A stretch of DNA of 42,934 nucleotides from Intrasporangium sp. (lineage in GTDB: Bacteria; Actinomycetota; Actinomycetes; Actinomycetales; Dermatophilaceae): NCBI RefSeq assembly GCF_030452765.1, contig NZ_JAKDLO010000013.1, positions 1 to 42,934 of the forward strand. Direction: 5' to 3'. The notes below the pieces were generated by a model. The model was not told the origin of the DNA, searched no databases, and worked only from the letters and a program-made list of their open reading frames with translations. Position 1 is the stretch's first letter. Every line of letters begins with the position of its first letter. This document shows positions 33,830 through 42,069 of this stretch, piece by piece. The position numbers and the translations under genes are program-made.

Positions 33830-34402
33830 GTGAACAAGGCAGAACTGATCGACGCCCTAGAAGTAAAGCTCGGAAGCAAGAAGGTCGCCTCCGATGCGCT
33901 CGAGAGCTTCCTCGACATCGTGATCCGCGAGGTGGCCAAGGGCGGCAAGGTCGGCATCACCGGCTTCGGCACCTTCGAGCGCGCCGACCGGGGCGCGCGG
34001 ACCGGCCGCAACCCCAAGACCGGAGAGACGGTCAAGATCAAGAAGACTCGTGTCCCGAAGTTCCGCGCGGGCACGAACTTCAAGGAGGTCGTGGCTGGCA
34101 GGAAGAAGCTCGCCAAAGGTATCCCCGCGGCTTCGCGGGCCTCCGCCTCGACGTCGGCCGCGCCTGCTGCGCTCACCAAGACGACAGCAGGCAAGAAGGC
34201 TTCCGCGCGGAAGACCACGTCGGCTCGGGGTGCGGCGAAGGCGTCCACCACCAAGGCCGCTCCCGCGGTCAAGGCAGCCCCACGCACGACCAAGGCGGCA
34301 ACGAGGAAGGCTGCGGCGCCGCCGAAGCAGACGGCGGCGAGCAGGTCGACGGCCAAGAAGTCCGCCAAGAAGTCGACGGCGGGCAAGTCCGCGGCCCGCT
34401 GA
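33830..34402 (+). CDS. hupB: HU-family DNA-binding protein with Lys/Ala-rich tail
   Basis: A 190-residue nucleoid protein. The first 90 residues are canonical HU (NKAELIDALEVKLGSKKVAS … GGKVGITGFGTFERADRGAR TGRNPKTGE region, including the beta-arm RNPKTGE). The remaining 100 are a histone H1-like tail of Lys, Ala, Thr and Ser (KASARKTTSARGAAKAS), the HupB layout of mycobacteria and Streptomyces HupS. The GTG start follows TGGAGGGGAAG. The tail would bind DNA without sequence preference. The placement after leuCD is the standard actinobacterial order. Confidence 0.95.
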   Translation: MNKAELIDALEVKLGSKKVASDALESFLDIVIREVAKGGKVGITGFGTFERADRGARTGRNPKTGETVKIKKTRVPKFRAGTNFKEVVAGRKKLAKGIPAASRASASTSAAPAALTKTTAGKKASARKTTSARGAAKASTTKAAPAVKAAPRTTKAATRKAAAPPKQTAASRSTAKKSAKKSTAGKSAAR

Positions 34403-34451
34403 GCCGACGCCGATGTGAGCGCCGACCGGCCGGTCGGCCCTCACACCAGTG

Positions 34452-34673
34452 TCACCGGATCGCTTGCCCGGGTCCCACGCCGAGGATCCGCAACGCCGTC
34501 ACTCGTTCGTCGGTGATCTCGACCGTGAGGCGCTGTCCGACACGGAGGTGTCGCAGCCCGCTCGTGGCGAACGCCGCAGCATCGAAGGGCAGTTCGACAC
34601 CGTCGTCGCGAAGGACGCTCCCCGAGAGCCTGTCCGGATCGAAACTGTGGACGGTTGCCTGCACGGACTCCAA
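34452..34673 (-). CDS. Small CSD/OB-fold-like protein, unknown
   Basis: A 73-residue protein (VQATVHSFDPDRLSGSVLRD … LPFDAAAF … RHLRVGQRLTVEITDERVTA). The pattern – small beta barrel, 'DDGVELPF', 'L.VGQRL.VEI' – resembles the cold-shock domain, but RNP1 (KGFGFI) is replaced by LSGSVLRDDG and few aromatic residues remain, so RNA binding is uncertain. It lies 21 bp after cofC on the same strand and may be cotranscribed with it. Confidence 0.65.
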   Translation of the reverse strand: MESVQATVHSFDPDRLSGSVLRDDGVELPFDAAAFATSGLRHLRVGQRLTVEITDERVTALRILGVGPGQAIR

Positions 34674-34694
34674 CCTAGTCCGGTCGGCCTTGTC

Positions 34695-35363
34695 TCACGC
34701 CCCGGTCCGGTTCCCGCCGGGGTCGGCGTGCACGTCGGTGTGCACGAGGCCGAGGGCCGCGCACGTGGCCGGCCCGAGCCCGAGCCGCACCGCTGCCGCG
34801 AGGGAGACCGGGTCGTCGACGTCACGCCGCAGGCGTGGGAGATCCAGGTCGAGGCGCGCGGCGCCGGCGCCGGCATGCGCGGCGGCGCTGTCGGGACCGA
34901 ACTGCGGGACGATGGCTTTGCCACCGCGCAGGACCGTGCCCGACCCCTCCTGGTCCGGGACGAACCACTCGGGCACACGCTCACCGGCCTCGAGCGCCGC
35001 TCCGAGATCACCCGGGGTCAGGCAGGGCAGGTCACCGAGCAGGACGGCGCAGGCCCATCCATCGGGCAGGCTGCCCAGACCCGCGCGGATGGCATGGTTC
35101 AAGCCTCCGCCGGGATCGGGCACGACATGGACTCCGGCGCCCGCCCAGTCACGTGACAGACCGGGGTCGGATGTCACGAGCCAGGTCCGATCCACCCCCA
35201 CAGTTGCCACGACTGCCGAGAGGGTGTCGTCAGCGATGGCCCGACTGACACGGCTCCGCACGGCCCCGGGCAGAGCGAGTCGGGACTTGCCGGCCCGGGT
35301 GTCCTTGACCGGCACGACGATGTGCCAGCAGCGCGTCGGTTCAGAGGGGTTCGCCATCCGCAT
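34695..35363 (-). CDS. cofC: 2-phospho-L-lactate guanylyltransferase (F420 synthesis)
   Basis: Activates 2-phospholactate (or phosphoenolpyruvate in actinobacteria, where it is called FbiD) with GTP for F420 synthesis. A 222-residue nucleotidyltransferase: VVPVKDTRAGKSRLALP (nucleotide loop), TSDPGLSRDWAG, DPGGGLNHAIRAGL, LLGDLPCLTPGDLGAAL (metal Asp), FVPDQEGSGTVLRGG. The start at 35363 (ATG CGG ATG) is the upstream one of two close ATGs; the second, two codons on, is possible. With fgd in the window this shows an F420-using cell. Confidence 0.93.
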   Translation of the reverse strand: MRMANPSEPTRCWHIVVPVKDTRAGKSRLALPGAVRSRVSRAIADDTLSAVVATVGVDRTWLVTSDPGLSRDWAGAGVHVVPDPGGGLNHAIRAGLGSLPDGWACAVLLGDLPCLTPGDLGAALEAGERVPEWFVPDQEGSGTVLRGGKAIVPQFGPDSAAAHAGAGAARLDLDLPRLRRDVDDPVSLAAAVRLGLGPATCAALGLVHTDVHADPGGNRTGA

Positions 35364-35475
35364 GGTCCACGAATTCTCCCACTCACCGCAGCCGTGCTCG
35401 ACAGCCCGGTCGTCGAATGGAGAGACTGAGGCTCACACTCGCGCCCAGTGGCGCCCGACCCAGGAGGTCCAAGTC

Positions 35476-36267
35476 GTGAGCGAAGCACGTGCCAAGGTGC
35501 CGATGACCTACCGCGCCCTCGCCACGTTCCTCCGACCGCTGCTCATGGCAACGACCAAGCGGGACTGGCGCGGTACCGAGCACTTCCCCACGCACGGCGG
35601 CTTCGTCGTTGCGCCCAACCACATCTCCTACGTCGACCCCCTCGTGTTCGCCCACTTCATGTACGACTCCGGCCGACCGGCGTACTTCCTCGGCAAGGAC
35701 AGCCTCTTCGAGATCCCCATCGTCGGGGGGGCGCTGCGCCGCTCCGGGCAGATCCCTGTCTATCGCAACTCTCTCAAGGCCGCCGGTGCCTACCAGGCCG
35801 CGGTCGCGGCGATCCGCGCGGGCAAGCCGGTCGGGATCTTCCCGGAGGGCACGATCACCCGCGACCCGGGCCTCTGGCCGATGCGGGGCAAGACCGGGGC
35901 GGCGCGGGTGGCCCTCGAGACGCGGTGCCCTCTCATTCCCGTGGCGCAGTGGGGTGCCCAGGAGATCCTTGCCCCCTACGCCCGCAGGCCCAAGGTCCTC
36001 CCACGTCGGACGATCTCGATGGCTGCCGGGCCGGCGGTCGACCTGTCGGATCTCTACGACAGGCCGATCGACACGGCCGCGCTCCGCACCGCCACTGATC
36101 GGCTCATGACCCGAATCACCATGCTGCTCGAGGGGATCCGCGGCGAGCATGCTGCCGGGGAGCGGTACGACCCGCGCAGGCGCGGGGTGCCAGAGACCGG
36201 TGATCCCACAGGACCTGCGGGCCCGGGTCATCCGGCCCCCCGCGACGACACGAATGGAGACCAGTGA
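35476..36267 (+). CDS. plsC: 1-acyl-sn-glycerol-3-phosphate acyltransferase
   Basis: Adds the second acyl chain in phosphatidic acid synthesis. A 263-residue protein with motif I NHISYVD (NHxxxxD), GKDSLFEIPIVGGALRRSGQ (block II), FPEGTITRDP (block III) and LIPVAQWG (block IV). GTG 35476 follows AGGAGGT (35462-35468). The C-terminal about 35 residues are a Pro/Gly-rich extension. The TGA stop overlaps the gpsA ATG by one base (TGATG), so the two are translationally coupled; together they serve phospholipid synthesis. Confidence 0.95.
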   Translation: MSEARAKVPMTYRALATFLRPLLMATTKRDWRGTEHFPTHGGFVVAPNHISYVDPLVFAHFMYDSGRPAYFLGKDSLFEIPIVGGALRRSGQIPVYRNSLKAAGAYQAAVAAIRAGKPVGIFPEGTITRDPGLWPMRGKTGAARVALETRCPLIPVAQWGAQEILAPYARRPKVLPRRTISMAAGPAVDLSDLYDRPIDTAALRTATDRLMTRITMLLEGIRGEHAAGERYDPRRRGVPETGDPTGPAGPGHPAPRDDTNGDQ

Positions 36268-37283
36268 TGGTTCACGTCGCAGTCATGGGTGCAGGCAACT
36301 GGGGGACCGCCTTCGCGGGGATCCTCGCCGATGCCGGTGGGACCGTTCGGATGTGGTCGCGCCGACAGGAGATCGCCGACCAGATCAACTCCGGGTGCAA
36401 CCTGGAGTACCTGCCCGGTCTGCAGCTGTCCAAGGCGATCGAGGCGACGGTCGACCCCGAGCAGGCCTGCGCCGGCAGCGAGATCGTCGTGCTCGCGGTG
36501 CCGTCGCAGACCTTGCGTGCCAACCTCGAGACGTGGGGGAGGGCGGTGCCGGCAGGGGCACCGGTCATCTCCCTCATGAAAGGCGTCGAGCTCGGCACGA
36601 CGATGCGGATGAGCGAGGTCATCGCCGAGGCAGGCCGGGTCGAGCAGGAGCGCATCGTCGTCGTCACAGGCCCCAACCTCGCCACCGAGATCGCTCTGCA
36701 CCAACCGGCTGCGAGCGTCGTCGCCTGCAGCGACATGGGCGCTGCAGAGCGGGTCGCCGCCGCCGTGGCGACGCCGTACTTCCGCCCCTACACAGACCCC
36801 GACGTGGTCGGAGCAGAGGTCTGCGGGGCGACGAAGAACGTCATCGCGCTGGCGGTGGGGATGGCCGAGGGGCTCGGCTTCGGTGACAACACGAAGGCGA
36901 CGATCATCACCAGAGGCCTGGCCGAGACCACCCGGCTGGGCATGTCGCTCGGAGCCGACCCGCAGACGTTCCTCGGGCTCGCCGGGGTCGGCGACCTCAT
37001 CGCGACCTGCATGTCGCCGCTGTCGCGCAACCACAGCTTCGGGGTCCATCTCGGCCGCGGCATGTCCGTCGACGAGGCTGCGGCGCAGCTGCGCCAGACG
37101 GCCGAGGGGGTCAAGTCGTGCCAGTCGATCCTTGCCCTTGGGCACGACCGCGGCGTCGACCTGCCGATCGTCGAGCAGGTCGTGGCCGTGGTGCGGGATG
37201 GGCTGCCGGCCCACGAGGTGGGGCCAAAGCTCATGTCCCGCGACCTGAAGGCCGAGAAGCACAGCACCCCACACGCCCGCTGA
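36267..37283 (+). CDS. gpsA: Glycerol-3-phosphate dehydrogenase [NAD(P)+]
   Basis: Reduces dihydroxyacetone phosphate to sn-glycerol-3-phosphate for lipid synthesis. 338 residues: VAVMGAGNWGTAFAGILAD (NAD loop), LKGVE-type block as SLMKGVELGT, GPNLATEIA, ATKNVIALAVGMAEG (catalytic Lys), and LGLAGVGDLIATCMS. ATG 36267, with GGAG 36256-36259, is preferred over GTG 36264. The pair plsC–gpsA lies before ddl in many actinobacteria. Confidence 0.96.
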   Translation: MVHVAVMGAGNWGTAFAGILADAGGTVRMWSRRQEIADQINSGCNLEYLPGLQLSKAIEATVDPEQACAGSEIVVLAVPSQTLRANLETWGRAVPAGAPVISLMKGVELGTTMRMSEVIAEAGRVEQERIVVVTGPNLATEIALHQPAASVVACSDMGAAERVAAAVATPYFRPYTDPDVVGAEVCGATKNVIALAVGMAEGLGFGDNTKATIITRGLAETTRLGMSLGADPQTFLGLAGVGDLIATCMSPLSRNHSFGVHLGRGMSVDEAAAQLRQTAEGVKSCQSILALGHDRGVDLPIVEQVVAVVRDGLPAHEVGPKLMSRDLKAEKHSTPHAR

Positions 37284-37301
37284 TCTCTCCCGGACGGGGA
37301 G

Positions 37302-38402
37302 TCAGCCCAAGGCGGCCATCAGGGCCCGGTCGAGGTCGGCCCAGAGGTCCTCGACGTGCTCGATCCCGACCGAGAGGCGAACCAGGTTCTCCGGCACCGT
37401 CTCCGGCTCCGAGGGGTGTCGGCGACGTCGCTCCAGCTGCGACTCGACCGCACCGAGGCTCGTCGCATGAAGCCAGATCCGGGTTGCTGCACAGACCCGT
37501 TCGGCCGCGGCGGCGTCGCCCGCGACCTCGATCGAGAGCATCGCCCCGAACCCCGGGTAGCGCACCCGGGCGACGGCTGGGTGGCCCTCGAGCCGAGCCG
37601 TGAGCTCGGCTGTCGAGGCACAGGCTCGCTCGAACCGAACGGCAAGCGTGCGCAGCCCACGCAGCGCCAGGAAGACCTCCATCGGCCCGGCGATCGCGCC
37701 GTGCAGCGTCCGGTAGCGATGCAGCCGAGCACCGAGGTCGTGTCCCCGTGCGGTGTCGGGGACCACGGTTGCGCCGAGGATGACGTCGGAGTGCCCCGAG
37801 AGGTACTTCGTCACGGAGTGGACCACCACGTCCGCGCCCAGTTCGAGAGGACGACACAGCAGCGGGGTGGGCACCGTGTTGTCGACGACGCTGATCACGC
37901 CGAGCTCGCGCGCGCGGGCCAGGATCGGCGCGAGGTCCACGACATCCATGAGCGGGTTCGTGGGCGACTCGAGCCAGAGGAGGTCGGCGCCCGGCAGCGC
38001 CTCCAGGAACCCGGCCGTGTCGCTCGCGTGACGGCGCACGACGGTCGTCCCGGTGGTTTCGAGCTCGCGCAGCACGTCACCCGTCTCGTAGTAGGTCGCG
38101 TCCGTGACGAGCACGGTGCCGCCCCGGGGTGCGAGCGAGAACGCAGCGGTGATCGCGGCCATCCCGGAGGGATGCACCAGCGCGTGCCCGCGCTCGAGCT
38201 CGCCGAGGGCGGCTTCGAACGCCGACCAGGTCGGGTTCCCGCCCCGCGCGTAGATGACCGGGCCGTCGGCGGCATACGTCGAGGTGAGCTCCACCGGCAC
38301 ATTCGCTGACGCACCGGCCTCACGTGGTGGGCGCCCGGCGGCCACCACGAGCGTCTCGATCCGAGTGGCTGCCTCGTCGTCAGAGCGGGAGGTGTCCTTC
38401 AT
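37302..38402 (-). CDS. Transsulfuration-type PLP enzyme (Cys/Met metabolism family)
   Basis: A 366-residue fold-type I PLP enzyme of the cystathionine gamma-synthase/beta-lyase group. Landmarks: YARGGNPTWSAFEAAL (phosphate-binding Tyr/Arg), HPSGMAAITA, WLESPTNPLMDVVD, VDNTVPTPLL, and the PLP Lys in VHSVTKYLSGHSDV. It could act in methionine synthesis or in lyase reactions; sequence cannot tell. It is leaderless: TAGCCT ends 6 nt before ATG 38402. It is divergent from ddl with only 49 bp between start codons. Confidence 0.9.
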   Translation of the reverse strand: MKDTSRSDDEAATRIETLVVAAGRPPREAGASANVPVELTSTYAADGPVIYARGGNPTWSAFEAALGELERGHALVHPSGMAAITAAFSLAPRGGTVLVTDATYYETGDVLRELETTGTTVVRRHASDTAGFLEALPGADLLWLESPTNPLMDVVDLAPILARARELGVISVVDNTVPTPLLCRPLELGADVVVHSVTKYLSGHSDVILGATVVPDTARGHDLGARLHRYRTLHGAIAGPMEVFLALRGLRTLAVRFERACASTAELTARLEGHPAVARVRYPGFGAMLSIEVAGDAAAAERVCAATRIWLHATSLGAVESQLERRRRHPSEPETVPENLVRLSVGIEHVEDLWADLDRALMAALG

Positions 38403-38408
38403 GCCGTC

Positions 38409-38443
38409 AGGCTAGGGCCGCCGTGCGGAGGCCGGGATAGAGT
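38409..38443. promoter_or_regulatory. Two back-to-back leaderless promoters (transsulfuration gene / ddl)
   Basis: Minus strand: TAGCCT at 38409-38414, 6 nt before ATG 38402. Plus strand: TAGAGT at 38438-38443, 8 nt before ATG 38452. The -10 boxes are 23 bp apart, so each promoter's -35 region overlaps the other's -10 and two polymerases could not load at once. Confidence 0.5.
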
Positions 38444-38451
38444 CTCGTCTG

Positions 38452-39582
38452 ATGACCACGGACCAGCCCACGCCGCCCTCCCGTCCGCGTGTCGCGATCG
38501 TCTTCGGGGGGCGCTCGTCCGAGCACGCCGTCTCGTGCGCGACGGCCGCCGGGGTGCTGCGCGCCATCGACCGTGACCGCTACGACATCGTCCCGATAGG
38601 GATCGCCCGCACCGGGGAGTGGGTGCTGGTCGCGGACGAGCCGCATCGCCTCGAGCTCACGGCAGGCCACACGCCGGCGGTCGAGGCCGGCAAGGAGCAG
38701 GTCATGCTCCCGCTCGGGGCCGGGGACCACGCGCTGCGCGTGATCGAGCCCGGCGAGGTGCCGCACGAGCTCTGCGACATCGACGTCGTCTTCCCCCTGC
38801 TGCACGGGCCGTTCGGTGAGGACGGCACGATCCAGGGCTACTTCGAGCTGACCGACGTGCGCTACGTCGGTTCCGGGGTGTTCGCCTCGGCCGCGGGCAT
38901 GGACAAGCACTACATGAAGGTGCTCTTCGCGGGCCATGCGCTGCCCATCGGCCCCTACGCGGTCATCACCGACCGCGCTTGGCGCGCCGATCGCGCCGCC
39001 GCGATGGACGCCTGTAACAGCCTGCGCTACCCCGTCTTCGTCAAACCTGCCCGCGCCGGGTCGAGCATGGGCATCTCGAGGGTCGCGGATCCATCCGACC
39101 TCGAGGCGGCGATCGAGGTCGCCCGAGAGCACGACCCGAAGGTCCTCGTCGAATCCGGGATCGTGGGCCGCGAGATCGAGTGCGCGGTCCTGCAGGGACA
39201 CGGCACCGATGGGCCGCGCACCTCCGAGGTGGGTGAGATCGCGGTGCGCGGTGGCCGCGCCTTCTACGACTTCGAGGCGAAGTACCTCGCAGAGGCTGAC
39301 GTCGCCCTGACCTGTCCGGCCGACGTGCCGCAGACCGTGGCCGACGAGGTGCGTCGGGTGGCCGGGGCCGCGTTCGAAGCCCTCGGCTGTGAAGGTCTCG
39401 CGCGGGTCGACTGCTTCTGGACCCAGGATGGCCGCGTTCTCGTCAACGAGATCAACACGATGCCCGGCTTCACGCCGCACTCGATGTATCCGCGGATGTG
39501 GGCGGCCTCGGGCCTCGGTTATGCAGAGCTCATCGACGAGCTCATCTCGCTTGCGCTCGAGCGGCGCACCGGCCTGCGGTGA
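38452..39582 (+). CDS. ddl: D-alanine--D-alanine ligase
   Basis: Joins two D-Ala with ATP to make the end of the peptidoglycan stem peptide. A 376-residue ATP-grasp enzyme: VAIVFGGRSSEHAVSCATAA (N-terminal signature), LLHGPFGEDGTIQGYFEL, SGVFASAAGMDKHYMK, FVKPARAGSSMGISRV (ATP loop), and VLVNEINTMPGFTPHSMYPRM (metal Glu/Asn). The Tyr of the EDGTIQGYFEL helix, as in D-Ala-D-Ala rather than D-Ala-D-Lac enzymes, suggests ordinary peptidoglycan. Confidence 0.96.
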   Translation: MTTDQPTPPSRPRVAIVFGGRSSEHAVSCATAAGVLRAIDRDRYDIVPIGIARTGEWVLVADEPHRLELTAGHTPAVEAGKEQVMLPLGAGDHALRVIEPGEVPHELCDIDVVFPLLHGPFGEDGTIQGYFELTDVRYVGSGVFASAAGMDKHYMKVLFAGHALPIGPYAVITDRAWRADRAAAMDACNSLRYPVFVKPARAGSSMGISRVADPSDLEAAIEVAREHDPKVLVESGIVGREIECAVLQGHGTDGPRTSEVGEIAVRGGRAFYDFEAKYLAEADVALTCPADVPQTVADEVRRVAGAAFEALGCEGLARVDCFWTQDGRVLVNEINTMPGFTPHSMYPRMWAASGLGYAELIDELISLALERRTGLR

Positions 39583-39641
39583 GCCCTCGAGCTCCGCGGG
39601 CCGGTTGGCGGCGGGCCGGCAGCCGCTGCCCAGCTCGGTCG

Positions 39642-40103
39642 TCAGGTGCACTGGCGCCCGTTCGACGGCAGCGCGCGGGCGGCGACGGTGAAGACCGGCA
39701 GCTGCAGCGGGGCGGGCCCGTAGCGTTGCGGGACGAGGACCTCGATGGCTGGGTCGGTCCCGTAGGTCGTCGCGGCGGAGCCGTCGCTCAACGAGCGGAC
39801 GACCCAGTCGACCCCGTCGACCGTGACGCACGAGAGGGTCGTCGGGGCGAGGGGCGCCAGCCCGCAGCGGGCGATGATCGCCGGATCGCCCCAGGCCGCG
39901 ACCGACGGAGAGCTCGACGACGTGTCGACCCGAGGCACACCGCTGACCTTGCCGGGCCATGGAACGGACCGGCAGGCCGGGCTGTCCGCGAAAGGCGCGG
40001 GCGAGACATCGACAGCTCTGGAACACCCCGACAGGACGTAGAGCACGACGACAGCGCAGACTGCCGCCGCCGTGCCTCGACTACGGGTTGAAGCGGTGGT
40101 CAG
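39642..40103 (-). CDS. DUF3515-family lipoprotein, probable CTG start
   Basis: A predicted lipoprotein of 153 residues from CTG 40103. The first usual start, GTG 40046, would give VLYVLSGCS, with no charged n-region and too short a hydrophobic core; the upstream codons supply TTASTRSRGTAAAVCAVVVL before the lipobox LSGC. The CTG overlaps the upstream stop as CTGA (40100-40103), a variant of the ATGA coupling. The body (VPWPGKVSGVPR … DPAIIARCGLAPLAPTTLSC … YGTDPAIEVLVPQRYGP) matches DUF3515. Gene order ddl–DUF3515–Lrp-like–thiL is conserved in actinobacteria. Function unknown; the cell-envelope surface is expected. Confidence 0.8.
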   Translation of the reverse strand: MTTASTRSRGTAAAVCAVVVLYVLSGCSRAVDVSPAPFADSPACRSVPWPGKVSGVPRVDTSSSSPSVAAWGDPAIIARCGLAPLAPTTLSCVTVDGVDWVVRSLSDGSAATTYGTDPAIEVLVPQRYGPAPLQLPVFTVAARALPSNGRQCT

Positions 40104-40333
40104 ACGTTGACCACTGTGCAGGTCAGGGTCCGGGTGATGCCCTGGACGTCCTGGAGACGGGCGATGACGAGTCGCCCCAGGTCGTCGACGTTCGGCGCCT
40201 CGACCCGGGCGATGACGTCATACGGGCCGGTCACGTCCTCGGCGAGCGCCACCCCCGAGATGCCGCGCATCTCCTCGGCGACGGTCGCGGCGCGGCCGAC
40301 CTCGGTCTGGATCAAGATGTAGGCCTGAACCAC
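40100..40333 (-). CDS. Lrp/AsnC ligand-binding domain protein, no DNA-binding domain
   Basis: A 77-residue stand-alone RAM domain: VVQAYILIQTEVGRAATVAE … GVALAEDVTGPYDVIARVEA … ITRTLTCTVV. In Lrp proteins this half binds amino acids and drives assembly; alone it cannot bind DNA by a helix-turn-helix. GTG 40333 is preferred over ATG 40354 because AAGAGG lies 6-8 nt before it and the domain begins exactly there. It overlaps the DUF3515 gene by 4 bp. Confidence 0.88.
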   Translation of the reverse strand: MVQAYILIQTEVGRAATVAEEMRGISGVALAEDVTGPYDVIARVEAPNVDDLGRLVIARLQDVQGITRTLTCTVVNV

Positions 40334-40478
40334 GGGGCACCTCTTCTTCATCAATGGCGATCAGGGACGGCCGGATGCTGGCAAGCCCGCCGTGCACTGA
40401 CCGTACCCCGCCGAGGCGCTCCGCGTCGCGGTGAGCGGGGGGCGACATCGGGGCGGGACGGGGTGACATGGTGGACCC

Positions 40479-41465
40479 GTGCAGAGACGCTCCGGACCGC
40501 TCCTGACGGAGGGCACCGCCCTGACCCACCTCGACGAGGAGCAGATCCTCGCTCGGATCCTCCCGCTCTACGACCGGCCCGCATGGCTCGTCGTTCCGCC
40601 CGGGGACGACGCCGCAGTACTGCACACCTCCGACCGGACGATCGCGACCACGGACTCGATGGTTCTCGGTCGGGACTGGCTCGACGAGTGGTCGTCCGGT
40701 GCCGACGTGGGCCACAAGGTCATCGCGCAGAACCTCGCCGACATAGCCGCGATGGGCGGCCGTCCCACCGGCGTCCTGCTGACCCTGGTCATCGACCCCG
40801 CGGTGTCGATCGAGTGGGTCACCGACCTGGCGAAGGGAGTCGCGGGGGCGTGCTCACGGGCGGACGTGGCGGTGCTCGGCGGTGACCTGTCCTCGGCCCC
40901 GCCCGGGGTCGTCATGGTGTCCGTCACCGCGTTGGGCGTGCTCGTCGGCGAGCCGGTGCTCCGGTCCGGGGCGCGCCCCGGCAACCACGTCGCTGTGGCC
41001 GGTTCGCTCGGCCTGAGTGATGCAGGGCTGCGCCTGCTTCAGGAAGGTCGGCCCGAAGCCGATCCCGAGGCCGTCGCGGTGCACCGTCGGCCGCGTCCAC
41101 CGCTGGATCAGGGACTGGCGGCTGTGGCGGCTGGGGCGACTGCGATGCTCGACGTGTCGGACGGGCTGCTTCGGGATGCCGGGCGGATCGCCCGGGCGAG
41201 CGGCGTCATCCTCGACCTCGACCCCACCGCGCTCGACGACGACATCGACCGGCTCACCCCGGTCGTGGGCGTGCAGGCCGCCCGTGAGTGCGTGCTGGCC
41301 GGTGGTGAGGAGCACGCCTTGCTGGCGACGTTCGTACCGGGGTCCGTGCCCGGAGGCTGGCGGGTCATCGGCGTCGCTCGTGGCATCGCGCCGGATGAGG
41401 GGCCCGAGGTCCTCGTCGGCGGGCTGAGCGAGACGCTGACCGGCTGGGACCACTTCCGTCCCTGA
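40479..41465 (+). CDS. thiL: Thiamine-monophosphate kinase
   Basis: Phosphorylates thiamine monophosphate to thiamine pyrophosphate with ATP. A 328-residue AIRS-fold enzyme: VPPGDDAAVL (nucleotide/metal Asp), TTDSMVLGRDW, NLADIAAMGGRPTGVLL, VLGGDLSSAP, MLDVSDGLLRDAGRIAR, AGGEEHALLATF. The GTG 40479 start has no ribosome site; CATGGT lies 6 nt upstream, so it may be leaderless. Alternatives begin within the first 15 residues. No other thiamine gene or TPP riboswitch is visible. Confidence 0.94.
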   Translation: MQRRSGPLLTEGTALTHLDEEQILARILPLYDRPAWLVVPPGDDAAVLHTSDRTIATTDSMVLGRDWLDEWSSGADVGHKVIAQNLADIAAMGGRPTGVLLTLVIDPAVSIEWVTDLAKGVAGACSRADVAVLGGDLSSAPPGVVMVSVTALGVLVGEPVLRSGARPGNHVAVAGSLGLSDAGLRLLQEGRPEADPEAVAVHRRPRPPLDQGLAAVAAGATAMLDVSDGLLRDAGRIARASGVILDLDPTALDDDIDRLTPVVGVQAARECVLAGGEEHALLATFVPGSVPGGWRVIGVARGIAPDEGPEVLVGGLSETLTGWDHFRP

Positions 41466-41481
41466 TCCGCCGGGCGGGCAT

Positions 41482-41544
41482 CACATCCCCCTCGAGCGGC
41501 ACAACCGTCTCGTCGAGCCGGCAGCACATCCCCCTGGAGGGCAC
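41482..41544. repeat. Two 20-21-bp direct repeats after thiL
   Basis: CACATCCCCCTCGAGCGGCAC (41482-41502, 21 nt with one interruption) and CACATCCCCCTGGAGGGCAC (41525-41544) are near-identical, 43 bp apart. Their G-rich complement GGAGGGGGATGTG could look like a ribosome site but no ORF follows. Confidence 0.6.
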
Positions 41545-41596
41545 GCATCCGAACGCTGCCCACTCGTGGGTCGCCCGGCGCCGTTCGACGGGACGC

Positions 41597-41633
41597 GAGA
41601 GGGCCGACCCCCGTGACGGGAGCCGGCCCTCTC
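41597..41633. terminator. Bidirectional terminator thiL / rpmB
   Basis: A perfect 10-bp stem, 41597-41606 (GAGAGGGCCG) with 41624-41633, between the convergent thiL and rpmB genes. Confidence 0.8.
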
Positions 41634-41644
41634 GGTGTGGAGGG

Positions 41645-41833
41645 TCAGCGCGCGACCTTACCCGCCTTGAGGCAGGACGTGCATACGTTCACGCGCTTCG
41701 GCGTCACACCGTTCACCTTGGTGCGGACCCGCTGGATGTTGGGGGTCCAGCGGCGCTTGGTGCGACGGTGCGAGTGCGAGATGTTGTGACCGAAGCTCGG
41801 TCCCTTGCCGCAGACGTCGCAGTTGGCAGCCAC
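41645..41833 (-). CDS. rpmB: 50S ribosomal protein L28, zinc-ribbon form
   Basis: A 62-residue L28: [20 protein letters not shown] at the start and [13 protein letters not shown] at the end; CDVC and CTSC are the two CxxC pairs of the Zn-binding (C+) form. GTG 41833 is used because AGGAG lies 7-8 nt upstream and L28 begins at the fold; an ATG further up adds an unrelated stretch. Actinobacteria often keep a second C- paralogue that replaces this one in zinc starvation; it is not in the window. Confidence 0.95.
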   Translation of the reverse strand: MAANCDVCGKGPSFGHNISHSHRRTKRRWTPNIQRVRTKVNGVTPKRVNVCTSCLKAGKVAR

Positions 41834-42069
41834 GGGTGATCTCCTGAAACTCGTCGTTGTGGTCATTGGTCCGTGAGCCCAGGGGCGCGGCGAACCGTGG
41901 AGGTGACGGTGGGATGTGCCGATGCGCGCAGGGCAACCGCTCAAGAGTAGCCGACGGCCGGGTTCCCAGCCAAAACGACCTGTCTGCGGCGTCGGATACC
42001 AGCTCTGCCGTGACGAGGAAGGATGGCCCGGGGAGGGTGACGCGCGAGGATCACTTCCCCTTACCGTGG

